Source: Microvirga pudoricolor
Lineage (GTDB): Bacteria; Pseudomonadota; Alphaproteobacteria; Rhizobiales; Beijerinckiaceae
DNA length: 64,000 nt
Direction: 5' to 3'
Assembly (NCBI RefSeq): GCF_016892705.1
Contig: NZ_JAFEMB010000003.1
Span: forward strand, 124,001 to 188,000
The first letter of the stretch is position 1. Every line of letters starts with the position of its first letter. Under the pieces are notes generated by a model. It saw only the letters and a list, made by a program, of their open reading frames with translations, made no database searches and was not told where the DNA came from. Below are positions 19,497 through 32,193 of the stretch, piece by piece. The position numbers and the translations under genes were made by a program.

Positions 19497-21098
19497 TTAC
19501 TTGCCCTTGATGTCCACGCCGTAGAACGTGTGGCGGCCAAACGGCGAGAGCTTGAAGTCCACGACTTCCTTGCGCACCGGCTTCAGCTGCACCGCGTGAG
19601 CGATGGTGAACCACGGAGCCTGCTCCTTGAAGATCACCTGGGCCTGCTCGTAGAGCTTGGTGCGCTCGGCCTGGTTCGACGTCACCTTCGCCTTGGAGAC
19701 GAGATCCTCGAACGGCTTGTAGCAGAACTTGGCGATGTTCGAGCCGGAGGCCGACTGAGCCGAGGCGCAGCCCAGCAGGGTGTTCAGGAAGTTGTCCGGG
19801 TCGCCGTTGTCGCCCGTCCAGCCGAGCTGGGCGGTCTGGTGCTCACCGGCCTGGGCGCGCTTGCGGTACTCGCCCCACTCGAAGCTCTTGATCTCGGCCT
19901 TGATGCCGACCTTGGCGAGGTCCGCCTGCATCAATTCCGCGATCCGGCGAGCGTTCGGGTTGTAGGGACGCTGCACGGGCATCGCCCAGAGATCCGTCTC
20001 GAGACCGTTCGGGTAGCCGGCCTCCGCAAGCAGCTTCTTGGCGGCTTCCGGGTTGTACTCGTCGTCCTTGACCGAGTCGTTGTACGACCACATGGACGGC
20101 GGGATCGGGTTCTTGGCCGGCACGCCGGTGCTCAGGAACACGGCTTCGACGATCGCCTTCTTGTTCATGGCCATGTTCATGGCCTTGCGGACGCGCACGT
20201 CGTCGAAGGGCTTCTTGGTGGTGTTGTAGGCCAGGTAGCCGATGTTCAGGCCCGCCTGGTCGAGGATCGTGACGTTCGGGTCCTTCTTCATGGCGTCCAG
20301 GTCGGCCGGGTTCGGATACGGCATGACATGGCACTCGCCCTTCTGGACCTTGGCCCAGCGCACGGACGGATCGGGCGTGATCGCGAAGACCAGATCGTCA
20401 AGCTTGGCCTTGCCGGCCCAGTATTCCGGGAACGCCTTGTAGCGGACGATGGCGTCCTTCTGGTACTGCACCAGGTAGAACGGGCCCGTGCCGATCGGCT
20501 CTTGGTCGATCTTCTCCGGCGTGCCGGCTTTCAGCATCGCGTCGGCGTATTCCTTGGACTGGACGCCGGCCCATTGCATGGCCAGGTTCGACAGGAACGG
20601 AGCCTCGGGCTGGTTCAGGGTGATCTTGACCGTGTAGTCGTCCACCTTCTCGACCGACTTCAGGAGCTTGGGCATGCCCATGTCGGTGAAGTAGGAGTGG
20701 TTCGGGCTCGTCACCTTGAAGAACGGGTGATCTTCCTTCCACTGGCGCTCGAGCATGAACACGATGTCGTCGGCGTTCATGTTGCGGGTGGGCTTGAAGT
20801 TCTTGTTGGTGTGCCACTTCACGTTCTTGCGGAGGTGGAACGTGTAGACGGTGCCGTCCTCGGAGATGTCCCACTTCTCGGCCAGGCCCGGCTCGACCTT
20901 GGTGCCGCCGCGCTCGAAATCGACGATGTTGTCGTAGATCTGCTCGGTCACGTCGAAGGAGGTGCCGGTGGTGTTGACGCCCGGATAGAAATTCTCGGGG
21001 CTTCCCTCGGAGCAATAAACGAGGGTCTTGGCGGCCAGCGGAGCGGCGGCCAGGAATGCGGGAACGCAAACAGCTGCAAGAAGAGCTGATTTCTTCAT
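19497..21098 (-). CDS. dppA: Periplasmic dipeptide-binding protein DppA
   Basis: A 533-residue class II binding protein (SBP_bac_5). A signal peptide spans about residues 1-23 (MKKSALLAAVCVPAFLAAAP), cleaved before KTLVYCSEGSPE. From memory it follows E. coli DppA closely: KTLVYCSEGSPE, PGLAEKW, TYTFHLRKNVKWH, PIGTGPF, MPYPNPADLDAM, LWAMPVQRPYNPNARR and GWTGDNGDPDNF. The start at 21098 is set by the signal peptide and an upstream AGAGGA. It is the first gene of dppABCDF. In other bacteria DppA also serves haem or chemotaxis; nothing here tests that. Confidence 0.96.
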   Translation of the reverse strand: MKKSALLAAVCVPAFLAAAPLAAKTLVYCSEGSPENFYPGVNTTGTSFDVTEQIYDNIVDFERGGTKVEPGLAEKWDISEDGTVYTFHLRKNVKWHTNKNFKPTRNMNADDIVFMLERQWKEDHPFFKVTSPNHSYFTDMGMPKLLKSVEKVDDYTVKITLNQPEAPFLSNLAMQWAGVQSKEYADAMLKAGTPEKIDQEPIGTGPFYLVQYQKDAIVRYKAFPEYWAGKAKLDDLVFAITPDPSVRWAKVQKGECHVMPYPNPADLDAMKKDPNVTILDQAGLNIGYLAYNTTKKPFDDVRVRKAMNMAMNKKAIVEAVFLSTGVPAKNPIPPSMWSYNDSVKDDEYNPEAAKKLLAEAGYPNGLETDLWAMPVQRPYNPNARRIAELMQADLAKVGIKAEIKSFEWGEYRKRAQAGEHQTAQLGWTGDNGDPDNFLNTLLGCASAQSASGSNIAKFCYKPFEDLVSKAKVTSNQAERTKLYEQAQVIFKEQAPWFTIAHAVQLKPVRKEVVDFKLSPFGRHTFYGVDIKGK

Positions 21099-21146
21099 TC
21101 TGGTTGTCCTCTGAGACGGCTCTGGATTATGGCCGTTCTGGGACGA

Positions 21147-21176
21147 AGTTAAGGTGCGAAGCGCGCGCAAAGTCAA
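21147..21176 (-). promoter_or_regulatory. Candidate sigma-70-type promoter of dppA
   Basis: On the minus strand TTGACT (21176-21171) and TTAACT (21152-21147) are separated by 18 nt, about 50 nt before the dppA start. The match is partial. The rest of the 274-nt gap to the next gene has no other clear signal apart from AT-richer stretches. Confidence 0.35.
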
Positions 21177-21372
21177 TCGGTTGCCTGTTTTGTGGTCAAA
21201 TTTCCTATGGTTTATAGCGTTACGCGTTTCAAGGGCCGGGTGACGCCCTGTCAAGACCTTGAAATGATTGGGGGAGTCGCAACCGAGGGTCGCGGCCTTG
21301 AAGCCGCCTCAGGGGTGAAGAAAGCGTAAACAGCCGGACGGAACCGTTAACACTAACGATCAATTCTTCGTT

Positions 21373-23279
21373 CTAGAGGTCTCTTGCCCCGGGATCGTCG
21401 ATCAGGTTCGTGACCTGGACGGCCAGCTCTTTCCGGCCGAACGGCTTGTTGAGCACCGGATATCCTTCGGGAACCTTCTCGGGGTCGGCATAGCCCGTCA
21501 CCAGGAGGGTGCGAAGGCCGGACCGGAGCTTGCGGGCCTGGACGGCCAGCTCGAGGCCGGTCATCTCCGGCATGGCGAAATCCGCCACCAGGAGATCGAC
21601 ATCGGCCGCCTGGGCGATGATCTCGAGCGCGGAGGCGCCGCTGGGAGCCTCCGTGACCTGATGGCCCATCTCGTTCAGATAGGCGGCCGTGACGCTGCGC
21701 ACTTCCGCGTCATCGTCCACGAGGAGGATATGGGCCTTCACGGACGCTTCGACCCCGGCCGGATCCTCGTCGCCGGCGGGGACGGCGGGGGTGGCGGAGC
21801 GCGCCAGATAAAGGTCGACCTGGGTGCCCTGGCCGAGCACGCTCCTGATCGTGACCGTTCCGCCGGATTGCTGGGCGAGCCCATAGACCATCGGCAGGCC
21901 GAGGCCGGTGCCCTTGCCCACCTCCTTCGTGGTGAAGAAGGGCTCGAACACGCGGTTGAGCACCTCCGGCGGCATGCCGACCCCCGAATCCGACACCGAC
22001 ACCACGACGTAATCTCCCGCCGCAAGGTCGGCGACATCGTCCTCGCCGACCGTGGCGTTCCGGGTCGAGAGGGTGAGCGTTCCGCTCTCCGGCATGGCGT
22101 CGCGGGCATTGATGCACAGGTTCAGGATCGCCAGTTCGAGCTGGTCCGGATCCACCGTGGCGCACCAGAGGTCTTCTGTCAGGGTCCGCTCGATGCGCAG
22201 GTGCGTTCCCAGGGTTCGCGTCAGCAGGTCGTTCATGTCATGGATGACCTGGGTCACGTCCACGGCCTGGAGGGTCAGGTCCCGCTGGCGGCTGAAGCTC
22301 AAGAGGCGCTGCGTCAGCGAGGCCCCCCGCTCCGCCGCGTAGATGGCGTTCTGGAGCAGCCGCGACAGCCGCGGATCGTCCGGCAGGCGGCGTGAGGCGA
22401 GGTCGAGGCTTCCCAGCACCGCCATGAGGAGGTTGTTGAAATCGTGCGCGACGCCCCCGGCCAGGGTGCCCAGGGCCTGCATCTTGTCCGCCTGGCGCAG
22501 GCGCATCTCCATGAGCTTGCGGTCCGTGATGTCGCGCTCGATGGCGGCCAGGTTCGTGACGGTGCCCTCCTGGTCCAGGATCGGGATCCGCTGCGTGAGG
22601 ATCCAGCGCTGGCCACCATCGCCCACGGTCAGCTCCTCGATCGTCTCGATCGGGTGCGCCGCCGCGATCGCTTCCCGGTCCAGGCGCTCCACATCTTCGG
22701 CTTTCGAGGATGGGATGAAATCGCGCTCGTGGCAGCCGATTCCGTCTCCCGCCTGAATCCCAAGAGCACGGGCCTTGCTGCCGTTGAGCCGCACGAACCG
22801 GCCCTCGAGATCCTTGAAGGCGATGCCGTCCTCGGTGCTGTCCATGAGGCCGTGCAGGAGCGAGCGTTCGGTTTCCAGGCGCTGTGACAGGCGATGGCGC
22901 TCATAAGCCGAGGCCACCATGCTGTGCAGGGTGGAAGGGTCCCAGGGCTTGGGCACGTAGGCCATGATGCGGCCGTTGTTCACGGCCCCGATCACGGCTT
23001 TCAGGTCCGCGTAGCCGGTGAGAAGGATCGATTCGGCGTTGCTGAGGCTGCGGGCCTTGGTCAGAAACTCGTCGCCCTGCATTTCCGGCATGCGCTGGTC
23101 GGAAATGATGATGGCGATGTCGGGCTCGTTCTTCAGAATGTCCAGGGCCTGCAGGGGTGAGGTCGCCTTCAGGACGCGGTAATCGTCCTCGAACAGGTCC
23201 TCGAGCGCGACCAGGATGTCCGGTTCGTCGTCGACGACCAGGATCGTGCCCTGATCGAGATCGGGGCTGACCAGCGCAT

Positions 23280-23283
<4 letters not shown>
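21373..23283 (-). CDS. Hybrid histidine kinase: REC-PAS-HisKA-HATPase-REC
   Basis: A 636-residue cytoplasmic phosphorelay protein without membrane segments. An N-terminal receiver covers about 14-130 (VVDDEPD, phospho-Asp in IIISDQRMPEMQG). A PAS domain covers about 140-255 (DSTEDGIAFKDLEGRFVRLN). The HisKA histidine is in LAGGVAHDFNNLL, the ATPase N-box in NLCINARDAMPE, G boxes in DSGVGMPPE and GKGTGLGLPMVYGL. The C-terminal receiver has LLVDDDAEVR and phospho-Asp in LLVADFAMPEMTG. Its start overlaps the preceding kinase by 4 nt. It is the last gene of the chemosensory operon and, with that kinase, holds the place of the diguanylate cyclase WspR. Output partner unknown. Confidence 0.9.
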
Positions 23284-25015
<1,732 letters not shown>

Positions 25016-25019
<4 letters not shown>

Positions 25020-26089
25020 TCGCCCTCTCCCCGCGCCAGGCCGAGAAGGCGCGGCGCGATGAGGTCGAGGGGCAGGCTCGCGCGCGCCCCGCCCATGCGC
25101 ACGGCGGCGGCGGGCATGCCGTAGACCACCGCTGTGCTCTCGTGCTCCGCCAGGGTGTAGCCGCCGGCCTGTCGCATCTCCACCAGCCCCTGCGCCCCGT
25201 CCTCGCCCATGCCGGTGAGGAGCACGCCGATGCCTCTGGGGCCGGCGAACTGCGCCATGGATCGGAACAGGTAGGTGGCGGAGGGCCGTTGGCTTCCGAT
25301 GGGAGGATCGGCGCTGAGGCGCAGGGCCCCAGTGGAGGACAGGGCCAGATGCCGATCCCCCGGCGCCACGTAGACTCGGCCCGCGGCCGGCACCTCGCCC
25401 TCCTGGGCCAGGCGCACGTCGAGGGATGTGAGCCCGTTCAGCCAGGACGCGAACCCCTCCATGAAGGGGGCTCCCATGTGCTGGACGAGCAGGATCGGGA
25501 TCGGGAAGTCCGCCGGAAAGGCGCCCAGCACCTTGGCGAGGGCCGGGGGGCCGCCCGTGGAGGCCGCGATCGCCATGAGGGCGGGGCGCGCCGAGGCCCA
25601 CAGGTCTTCCCTTTCGGAGCGCGGAGGGTTCGTGGGCGGGCGCCAGCTGAAGCTGCGCTGCCGCACCACGGGCACCTGGCTCATGATGTAGAGCTGGGTG
25701 CAGATGGTGGACGCGATCGCATCGTAGCCGGCGCTCGTGACGCCCACGGGTTTTTCCACCACCGACAGGGCGCCGGCCCGCAGGGCGTTCATGGAGATCT
25801 TGAGGGACGAATCCTCGATCGAATCGGCGATGACCACGATAGGCGTGGGCCGCTCGGCCATGATGCGCCGGGTCGCCTCCAGGCCGTCCATGCCGGGAAG
25901 GCGGATGTCCATGGAGACCACGTCCGGCTGCACGCGGCCGATCTCCTGCAAGGCCTCCTCGGCGGAGGCCACCGTGGCGGCCACGATCAGGCGCGGGTCG
26001 CGGGCGATGATGTGGGCGAGAAGCTGGCGGATCACGAGGGAATCCTCGACCACCATCACGCGGACGCGCGATTGGGAAGAGGGGATCAT
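25016..26089 (-). CDS. cheB: Chemosensory methylesterase CheB (WspF-like)
   Basis: A 357-residue response regulator-methylesterase that demethylates receptor glutamates. The receiver (about 8-125) has VVEDS, phospho-Asp61 in VVSMDIRLPGMDG and the Lys in VEKPVG. The esterase domain starts near residue 170 with catalytic Ser177 in IAASTGG, His204 in LVQHMG and Asp297 in GMGEDGAQG. All catalytic residues are present. It overlaps cheA and the next kinase by 4 nt. It would provide negative feedback on the array, as WspF does in Pseudomonas. Confidence 0.94.
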
Positions 26090-28395
26090 AGGAGCTGTCC
26101 GATCGTGCCGAGCAGCTCGCGCTGGTCGAACTTCTGCTTGGTGATGTAGGCGCTCGCCCCGAGGTCGAGGCCCCGGCGCACATCCTCCGGATCGTCCCTG
26201 GAGGTCATGAGAATGACGGGCAGGGAGGCCAGGCGGGCATCAGCCTTGACGGCCTGGAGCAGGCCGAAGCCGTCCATGCGCGGCATCTCCACGTCGGCGA
26301 TCACGAGGTCGACCACGGCCTCGCCGGAGCGCAGCAGGTTGAGGGCATCGAGCCCGTCGACGCTGAGCACCACCCGGTAGCCCTGGGCTTCCAGGATGCT
26401 CTTCTCCAGGGTGCGGGTCGTAATGGAATCGTCCACCACGAGGATCGTGGTGGCGCGCTTCTCGGCCTTCGGAGCCCATTCGGCCAGGCCGAGCCCTCCG
26501 GCCGCGAGGCGGCTCTCGTTGCGAACCCAGTGCTCGACCAGGGCTTCCGGGCTCAGCACCAGGGCCGGAAGCTCGTCTTCCAGCAGCACGGTGCCGGAGA
26601 CGGTCTCATCGAGCCCGATGGCATCGACATCGCCCACCAGCATGGTGCGCACGTCTTGGAACACATTCACGGCCAGGGCGCAGTGACGGGCACCCTGGCG
26701 AACCAGCACTGCCTTCACGCTTCCGGCCTCGATCGGTATGGGGGCATTCAAGGATCCTGTGAGGGCCGCGAGCGCGACCACAGGGACCATAACGTCCTGC
26801 CCCCCGACCTCGATCCGTGCGACAGGTCGTCCTTCCACACTTTCCAGGCGGGCGGCGGGCAGGCGCAGGAGGCGATCGATGTTGTGGGTGGGCAGGCCGT
26901 ACATGCGGCCCTCCGCCTCCACCAGGAGGAGCGACTGCCGGGCGGCCGTGAACGGCACCGACAGGTGCGCCTCGGCCCCGGCCGGGTGGCGCTGGCGCAG
27001 GCGCACCGAGCCGTGCAGGCGGCGCACCGCCTCGGCCACCACGGAAAGGCCCATGCCGCGCCCGGACATCTTGTCCACGGTGGCGGCCGTGGAGAATCCC
27101 GGCGCGAAGACGAGGGACAGGAGCTGGTCGGCCGGCGGCATCATCTCGCCGCGCCTGCGCTCGGGCAGGAGGCCGCGCTGGACCGCGACCGCCTCGATCC
27201 GGTTGAGATCGGGGCCGCGTCCGTCGTCGCGGATGCTGATCTCCAGGCGGCCGCCCTTCGAGGCGAATTCGAGGCTCACCTCCGCCTCGTCGGGCTTGCG
27301 GCGCGTCCGGCGCTCGTCGGGCGTCTCGATGCCGTGGTTCACCGCGTTGCGCAGGAGGTGCATCACCGGGTCCTTGAGGGCCTGGAGCACCCGCCGATCC
27401 GCCTGGATGTCGAGGCCCGCCGTGCGCACGCGGACGGCCTTGCCCTCCTGGCGGGCCAGGTCCCGCACCATGTGGCCGAAGCTGCCGAACACCGTCTCGA
27501 CGGACACGAGCGATACCCGGTCGATGTTCTCCCGCACCGCGTGGGCGGCCTGCTCCGTGGCCCAGGCGAGCTGGCGCTGCTCACGGGACAGGGCCGAGAG
27601 GCGGCGGAACAGGCCTTTCAGGTTCTGATCGAACTCCTTCAGGCGGGGCCCGAGGGAGCGCGGGACGGCGCCGCCCTGGCCATTGGCCCGCTGGGAGACC
27701 GTCACCAGGGCCGAGACCTGCACCTGCAGGGCGTCCCAGCTTCGGCGCAAGCCGCGCAACTCGGAATCGACCTGGGAAATCGCGTCCGAGATGGCCTCCT
27801 CGGCCTGCAGGTCGGCCATGAGCTGGTGCATGGAGCCCGACAATTCCTCGATCTGCTCGGCGGCCACGCGCAGGTAGGTGCTGCCCGCCTCGCCGGGCGG
27901 CGGCTCGGGGGCCAGGATGGGGTCTGCGGACGCCGGCGCGGGATGGGGCGCCGGGGCTTGGGACACTGGGGCTTGGGGCGTGGCGGGAAGGGCAGCGGGA
28001 GCCGGGGGAGGCGCGCTGTCGCCGCCCAGGAGGCGGTCCAGAGCCGAAAGAGCGGCCGTGGGCGCGAACGTGCTGGCCGGGTTGTCGATCTCGGCCACCA
28101 GATCCTCGATGCCGTCGAGACCGGTTCGAAGCGCCGCGATCGTGGGCGGATCCAGTGTTCTCCGGCCTTCCAGGATCTGCGAGAACAGGGCTTCCAGGCG
28201 ATGGGCCAGGTCCTCCACGGCGGGCAGGTCCACAGCCCGCGCCGCGCCTTTCAGGCTGTGGGCGCGCCGGAACACGTCCGCCATGTCGAAGGCCGCGCCC
28301 GCCTCGGCCCGGTCGAGAGCATGGCGGATCGTGCCGAGATGCTCGCGGTGCTCGGACTCGAAAGCGGCCAGGAGTTGCTTGCGGATATCCGTCAC
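26086..28395 (-). CDS. cheA: CheA-REC hybrid chemosensory kinase (WspE-like)
   Basis: A 769-residue central kinase. The Hpt domain has phospho-His46 in RRAHSLKGAARA. A Pro/Ala-rich linker (about 125-170) follows, then a helical dimerisation region, the HATPase domain (HLLRNAVNHGIE, IRDDGRGPD, SGRGMGLSVVAEAV), a CheW-like domain (SLLLVEAEGRMYGLP) and a C-terminal receiver with phospho-Asp701 in LVIADVEMPRMDGFG. The receiver fused to CheA is characteristic of Wsp/ACF-type systems. The P2 (CheY-binding) domain is replaced by the linker. The start is GTG at 28395. Confidence 0.94.
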   Translation of the reverse strand: MTDIRKQLLAAFESEHREHLGTIRHALDRAEAGAAFDMADVFRRAHSLKGAARAVDLPAVEDLAHRLEALFSQILEGRRTLDPPTIAALRTGLDGIEDLVAEIDNPASTFAPTAALSALDRLLGGDSAPPPAPAALPATPQAPVSQAPAPHPAPASADPILAPEPPPGEAGSTYLRVAAEQIEELSGSMHQLMADLQAEEAISDAISQVDSELRGLRRSWDALQVQVSALVTVSQRANGQGGAVPRSLGPRLKEFDQNLKGLFRRLSALSREQRQLAWATEQAAHAVRENIDRVSLVSVETVFGSFGHMVRDLARQEGKAVRVRTAGLDIQADRRVLQALKDPVMHLLRNAVNHGIETPDERRTRRKPDEAEVSLEFASKGGRLEISIRDDGRGPDLNRIEAVAVQRGLLPERRRGEMMPPADQLLSLVFAPGFSTAATVDKMSGRGMGLSVVAEAVRRLHGSVRLRQRHPAGAEAHLSVPFTAARQSLLLVEAEGRMYGLPTHNIDRLLRLPAARLESVEGRPVARIEVGGQDVMVPVVALAALTGSLNAPIPIEAGSVKAVLVRQGARHCALAVNVFQDVRTMLVGDVDAIGLDETVSGTVLLEDELPALVLSPEALVEHWVRNESRLAAGGLGLAEWAPKAEKRATTILVVDDSITTRTLEKSILEAQGYRVVLSVDGLDALNLLRSGEAVVDLVIADVEMPRMDGFGLLQAVKADARLASLPVILMTSRDDPEDVRRGLDLGASAYITKQKFDQRELLGTIGQLL

Positions 28396-28420
28396 GGATC
28401 GCGCCTCGACACCCGGGATC

Positions 28421-30097
28421 CTACAAGCGGTAGCGTTCGGCGATGGCCAGGAGCTGCTGGGACAGGTCCGACAGGTTGGCCGCAGCGGTGTCGAGCTGGC
28501 GCGTCCCGGCGGCGGTCTGCTGGCTGGCCTGGCGGATGTTCTGGAGCGCGCCCATCACCTGCTCGATGCCGAGCTGCTGCTGATTGGTGGAGGCCACGAT
28601 CTGCTGGAAGGTCTGAACGCTTTCCTGCACGCGGCTGGAGATCTCCGTGATGGTCTGCTGCGTGGTGTCCGTGCGCTCCTTGCCGGCGGTGACGCGCTTG
28701 ACGGCTTCCTCGGTGAGCATCACCGAGGAATTGATGCCGCGCTGGATGTCCCCCAGGATCGAACGAACCTGCGTGGTCGCGTCCTTGGCCTGGTCGGCCA
28801 GCACCTTCATCTCGGAGGCCACCACGGCGAAGCTGCGGCCGCTCTCGCCCGCCGCCGCGGCCTCGATGGCGGCATTGAGCGCCAGCAGGTGCGAGCGCTC
28901 GGAGATGTCGTTCACGGACGCGATGATCTCGCCCACGGCCTGGGTCTTCTCGCTCAGCGCCACGATGTTCTCGGCCACGGCCTCCGCCTGCTCGCGGATC
29001 GCGTCCATGGCCCGGGCGGTCTCGTCCACGGCGGTGAGACCCGCATGGCTGGTCTGGGCCGTGGCTTGGGCGGCGGCGATCACCTCCTGGGCCCGCTTGC
29101 CGATCTGCGCGCCCGCATGGGTGATCTCGTCCACCGTGGCTGCGGTCTCCTGGACGGCGGCGAGCTGCTCCTCCACGCTCGCGGCCTGCTCTTGGGTCGA
29201 GGCGCGGATCTCGGCCGCCGACGCGTTGAGGTTCTCGGTCGCCTCGCGGCTCTGGCGCGCGAGCTGGCGCAGGCCGTCCACCATGGTGTTGAGGGTGGTG
29301 CCGAGCTGTCCGATCTCGTCGCGGCCCGTGGCGGCGGTCTGGCCGCCGAGATCGCCCCGTCCCACCCGCTCCACGAAGGCCATGAAGGCGGAGAGCGGCG
29401 TCGCGATGGAGTTCCGGATCAGGTAGCTGATGATGAGGGCGATGAGCGCGAGGCCCACCAGCGCGATGATGATCGAGACGCGGCTGCTGTCGTAGATCTC
29501 GACCAAGCGCCTCTGCCCGATGCCGATCGCTTCCTCCAGCACCTTGTCGGCCTCGTCCAGGTTCCGGACCCAGTTGGCGCGGGCCTCCGTGAGGGCGCCC
29601 TCCGTCGCCAGGACGGTCGCCAGATCGTTGGCCTGAACCGCCGCGATCTGCCGCTCCGAGGCGGCGCGGATCTGGCGGTACTCGCCGTTCGCGTTCACGA
29701 TGAGATCGGAGATGCGCCGCCAGGCATCCGCCCGCTGGCTGGTGACCGCCGACGAGCGCAGGTTCGTGATGTTCGTCGAAGCGTCGTTGAGGGCGGCCTC
29801 CGTGGAGGCGGCCTGGCGGGTCCAGGCCGCGATCGTGTTCTCGACGCCGGTCTGCGGCTGGCCGAGGGAGCGCAGGAGGAACCGGCTCACGATCTCCTCG
29901 CGGGTGGCGCGCATCTGGTTCTGCTGGTCGCGCACCCTCTCGACCGCCCGCATGATGCTCAGGTCGCGCTGCACGACGGTCTCGTTGCTCTGGCGGAAAT
30001 CGTCGAGCTGGGTGAGGGCGTAGATGCCGAGCGCCACCATGAGCGCCACGATGAAGGCAAAGCCGAGGAGGATGCGGTTGGCGATCGAGATCGTCAC
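28421..30097 (-). CDS. Methyl-accepting chemotaxis protein (receptor of the array)
   Basis: A 558-residue transmembrane receptor. TM1 is about residues 8-28, a periplasmic four-helix-bundle sensor about 29-205, TM2 about 207-227 ([20 protein letters not shown]), HAMP about 228-281, and the signalling coiled coil about 295-556. The hairpin tip is [20 protein letters not shown], followed by [16 protein letters not shown]. There is no C-terminal pentapeptide tether, so CheR probably uses its TPR domain or direct binding. The start is GTG at 30097. The periplasmic domain is not diagnostic of a ligand. It takes the role of WspA, though the gene sits after the CheW genes. Confidence 0.92.
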   Translation of the reverse strand: MTISIANRILLGFAFIVALMVALGIYALTQLDDFRQSNETVVQRDLSIMRAVERVRDQQNQMRATREEIVSRFLLRSLGQPQTGVENTIAAWTRQAASTEAALNDASTNITNLRSSAVTSQRADAWRRISDLIVNANGEYRQIRAASERQIAAVQANDLATVLATEGALTEARANWVRNLDEADKVLEEAIGIGQRRLVEIYDSSRVSIIIALVGLALIALIISYLIRNSIATPLSAFMAFVERVGRGDLGGQTAATGRDEIGQLGTTLNTMVDGLRQLARQSREATENLNASAAEIRASTQEQAASVEEQLAAVQETAATVDEITHAGAQIGKRAQEVIAAAQATAQTSHAGLTAVDETARAMDAIREQAEAVAENIVALSEKTQAVGEIIASVNDISERSHLLALNAAIEAAAAGESGRSFAVVASEMKVLADQAKDATTQVRSILGDIQRGINSSVMLTEEAVKRVTAGKERTDTTQQTITEISSRVQESVQTFQQIVASTNQQQLGIEQVMGALQNIRQASQQTAAGTRQLDTAAANLSDLSQQLLAIAERYRL

Positions 30098-30098
30098 G

Positions 30099-30713
30099 TT
30101 AGGCTCCGGAAGCAGGCGAAAGTGTCAGAAAGGGTTTGATGAGGCGATCCAGGTCCAGAAGGGCGATGACGCCCTCCCGTTCGGGGCCGTCGTCGTCCGT
30201 GCGGGCAAGGCCCGTGATGGCGTCCGTATGCGGTCCCGAGATGGGCTGGCCGGAGATGTCCTGACCGGCCATCGGCACGGCGTCGACGACGTCCTGGGCC
30301 CGTTCGACCCGCAGGGCCAGGCGGGGCTGCTCCCGGCGCAAGAGCAGGTAATGCCCGCCCTGTCCGGTCTCGCCCGAGCCGATGCCGAGCGCGAGGCCGA
30401 GATCGATGACGCTCACGAGGCGTCCGGCCTGCCCGAAATGGCCGATGAGCGCCGGATGGGCGGAGGCCGCCGGAACGCAGGCCCGATAGGGCAGCACCTC
30501 CTCGACCGCCTCGACCGGAACGCCGATCCGTTCCCGTCCGGCCTTGCAGACCACCACCCGGCGCCGTTCGACGGGAGCGTCTGCCGCGGCACGGTGGACC
30601 CGCGCCGCAAGGCTTTCCGTGCGCTCCTCCAGGATCAGCCGAAGCCGCTCCTCGGCCGAAAGAGCGGCCGCGCGGCCGATCAGCTTGATCTTGCGTCTGT
30701 GGGCTTTGGCCAT
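30099..30713 (-). CDS. CheW-domain coupling protein with N-terminal extension (WspD-like)
   Basis: A 204-residue adaptor linking receptor and kinase. An arginine/alanine-rich helical N-terminus (about 1-60) precedes a CheW domain (about 62-200) recognisable from [46 protein letters not shown] and [10 protein letters not shown]. The extension and the presence of a second CheW match WspD. The start at 30713 (MAKAHRRK) is preferred over one 11 codons upstream, because GGAAGG lies 6 nt before it and it is 1 nt from the cheR stop. Confidence 0.88.
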   Translation of the reverse strand: MAKAHRRKIKLIGRAAALSAEERLRLILEERTESLAARVHRAAADAPVERRRVVVCKAGRERIGVPVEAVEEVLPYRACVPAASAHPALIGHFGQAGRLVSVIDLGLALGIGSGETGQGGHYLLLRREQPRLALRVERAQDVVDAVPMAGQDISGQPISGPHTDAITGLARTDDDGPEREGVIALLDLDRLIKPFLTLSPASGA

Positions 30714-30714
30714 G

Positions 30715-32193
30715 TCAGCCTTCCGCTCCGGCTGCCGCGACGGCATCGAGATGCACGCGCACGAGAGCCCTCACGTCGCCGGCCCGAACCCCGTCGCCCT
30801 CCGGCAGCACCTGGCCGTCGGCCAAGCCGGATGCCAGGCGCGCCGCATTGGCCAGGGACCGCTTGCCGGGAGCCTGCCGTCCGTTCGCGAGCAGGAGGAG
30901 ACCGAGGTGATAATGGGCCATGATGAAGTTCTTATCGAGATAGATGGAGCGGCGAAAGGACTTCTCGGCATCAAGGTGAAGATCCATCGCCTGTGCCAGC
31001 AACCCATCGTAGAAGTGTAGCTCGGCGCTTACCGGATCGGCTTCGATCCCCAGGCCGCACAAGGCGCGCGCCTCCGCCACGTGCCCCGCATTGGCCTTGG
31101 CCCGCACCGCCTCCAGCACGGAGCCCGACCCTTTCGCAGCCGGAGGCGGCCTGACCGCGCCGGATGGAAGCCGGCTCGGGGGCGATCGAGGCGGGGGCTT
31201 GGCGGCCGCCGGCGCAGAGCGCGGGGGCTCCGCCGTCGCCTTCGGGATGATCGGCATCCAAACCGGCGGGGCCAGGGGCAGGAGTCCCGGCGAGACTGGA
31301 GGCGAGAGTTCCGGCGGCGGCGCCGCGCCCTCGGGCGGACGCCGGTAGGCCGCGGTGCCGGGGAGGCTGACGCTCTGCATCAGGCTCGCGAAGCTCGGGT
31401 TGGGCTCCGCATGCCCCAGCAGGAGCCAGCCGTCCGCCACGAGGCAGTCCCGCAGCGCTCCGACGATGCGAAGCACCGTGTCGGGGTGAAAATAGATCAG
31501 CACGTTCCGGCACAGGACCAGATCGAAATCGGTGAATTGCAGCGGCGACGTCCCGTCGAGCAGGCTGAGCAGGTTGTGCCGCTCGAACCGCACCAGGGAG
31601 CGGTATTCCGGCCGCAGCAGCCAGCGTCCCTCCGACTCCGCCGTGAAATAACGCGCCCGCTCGTCCGGCGGCATCGAGCGCAGGGCCCATTTGCCGAACC
31701 GACCCTGCCGCGCTGTCGCCAGGAAAGCCTCGTTGATGTCGGTTCCCAGGATGCTGATGCGCCAGCTCTCGCGCTCAGCGCCCAAGAGCTCGGTGAGCAG
31801 GATCGCCAGGGAATAGGGCTCCGCGCCCGTGGAGCATCCGGCGCTCCAGATGCGGATGCGGCGCTCCTCGCGGTTGCGGGCGATGAGGTCGGGCAGGATG
31901 GTCCGCCGCAGGGCCGTGAATTGCTCGACGTAGCGAAAGAAGAACGTCTCGCCGATGGTGATCTCGGTTTCGAGGAGGCTCCATTCCCCGTCGCCCCGCG
32001 CCTCGTCGGCGAGCCGCTCCAGATAGCCCGCGCAATCCCGGGCGTTCGTGGCGTGGATGCGCCGACGCACCCGGTCCCACAGGACGTCGTCCTTGTCCTG
32101 GTAGTAGAAATGACCCGTCCGCTCGATGATCAGCGCCTTCAGCCGGGGGAAGGAGGCATCGAGACGGAAATCCGGCGTCGGCGCGCGCGCCAT
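30715..32193 (-). CDS. cheR: CheR methyltransferase with C-terminal TPR (WspC-like)
   Basis: A 492-residue SAM-dependent enzyme methylating receptor glutamates. The N-terminal helical region (about 15-75) is followed by the methyltransferase core, with ITIGETFFFR, the SAM motif IRIWSAGCSTGAEPYSLAI, LGTDINEAFLATA and DLVLCRNVLIYF. A Pro-rich linker (about 295-375) leads to TPR repeats (about 380-480, LHFYDGLLAQAMDLHLDAEKS region). CheR-TPR fusion is a mark of Wsp-type pathways. The start overlaps the cheW stop by 1 nt (TGATG). Confidence 0.93.
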   Translation of the reverse strand: MARAPTPDFRLDASFPRLKALIIERTGHFYYQDKDDVLWDRVRRRIHATNARDCAGYLERLADEARGDGEWSLLETEITIGETFFFRYVEQFTALRRTILPDLIARNREERRIRIWSAGCSTGAEPYSLAILLTELLGAERESWRISILGTDINEAFLATARQGRFGKWALRSMPPDERARYFTAESEGRWLLRPEYRSLVRFERHNLLSLLDGTSPLQFTDFDLVLCRNVLIYFHPDTVLRIVGALRDCLVADGWLLLGHAEPNPSFASLMQSVSLPGTAAYRRPPEGAAPPPELSPPVSPGLLPLAPPVWMPIIPKATAEPPRSAPAAAKPPPRSPPSRLPSGAVRPPPAAKGSGSVLEAVRAKANAGHVAEARALCGLGIEADPVSAELHFYDGLLAQAMDLHLDAEKSFRRSIYLDKNFIMAHYHLGLLLLANGRQAPGKRSLANAARLASGLADGQVLPEGDGVRAGDVRALVRVHLDAVAAAGAEG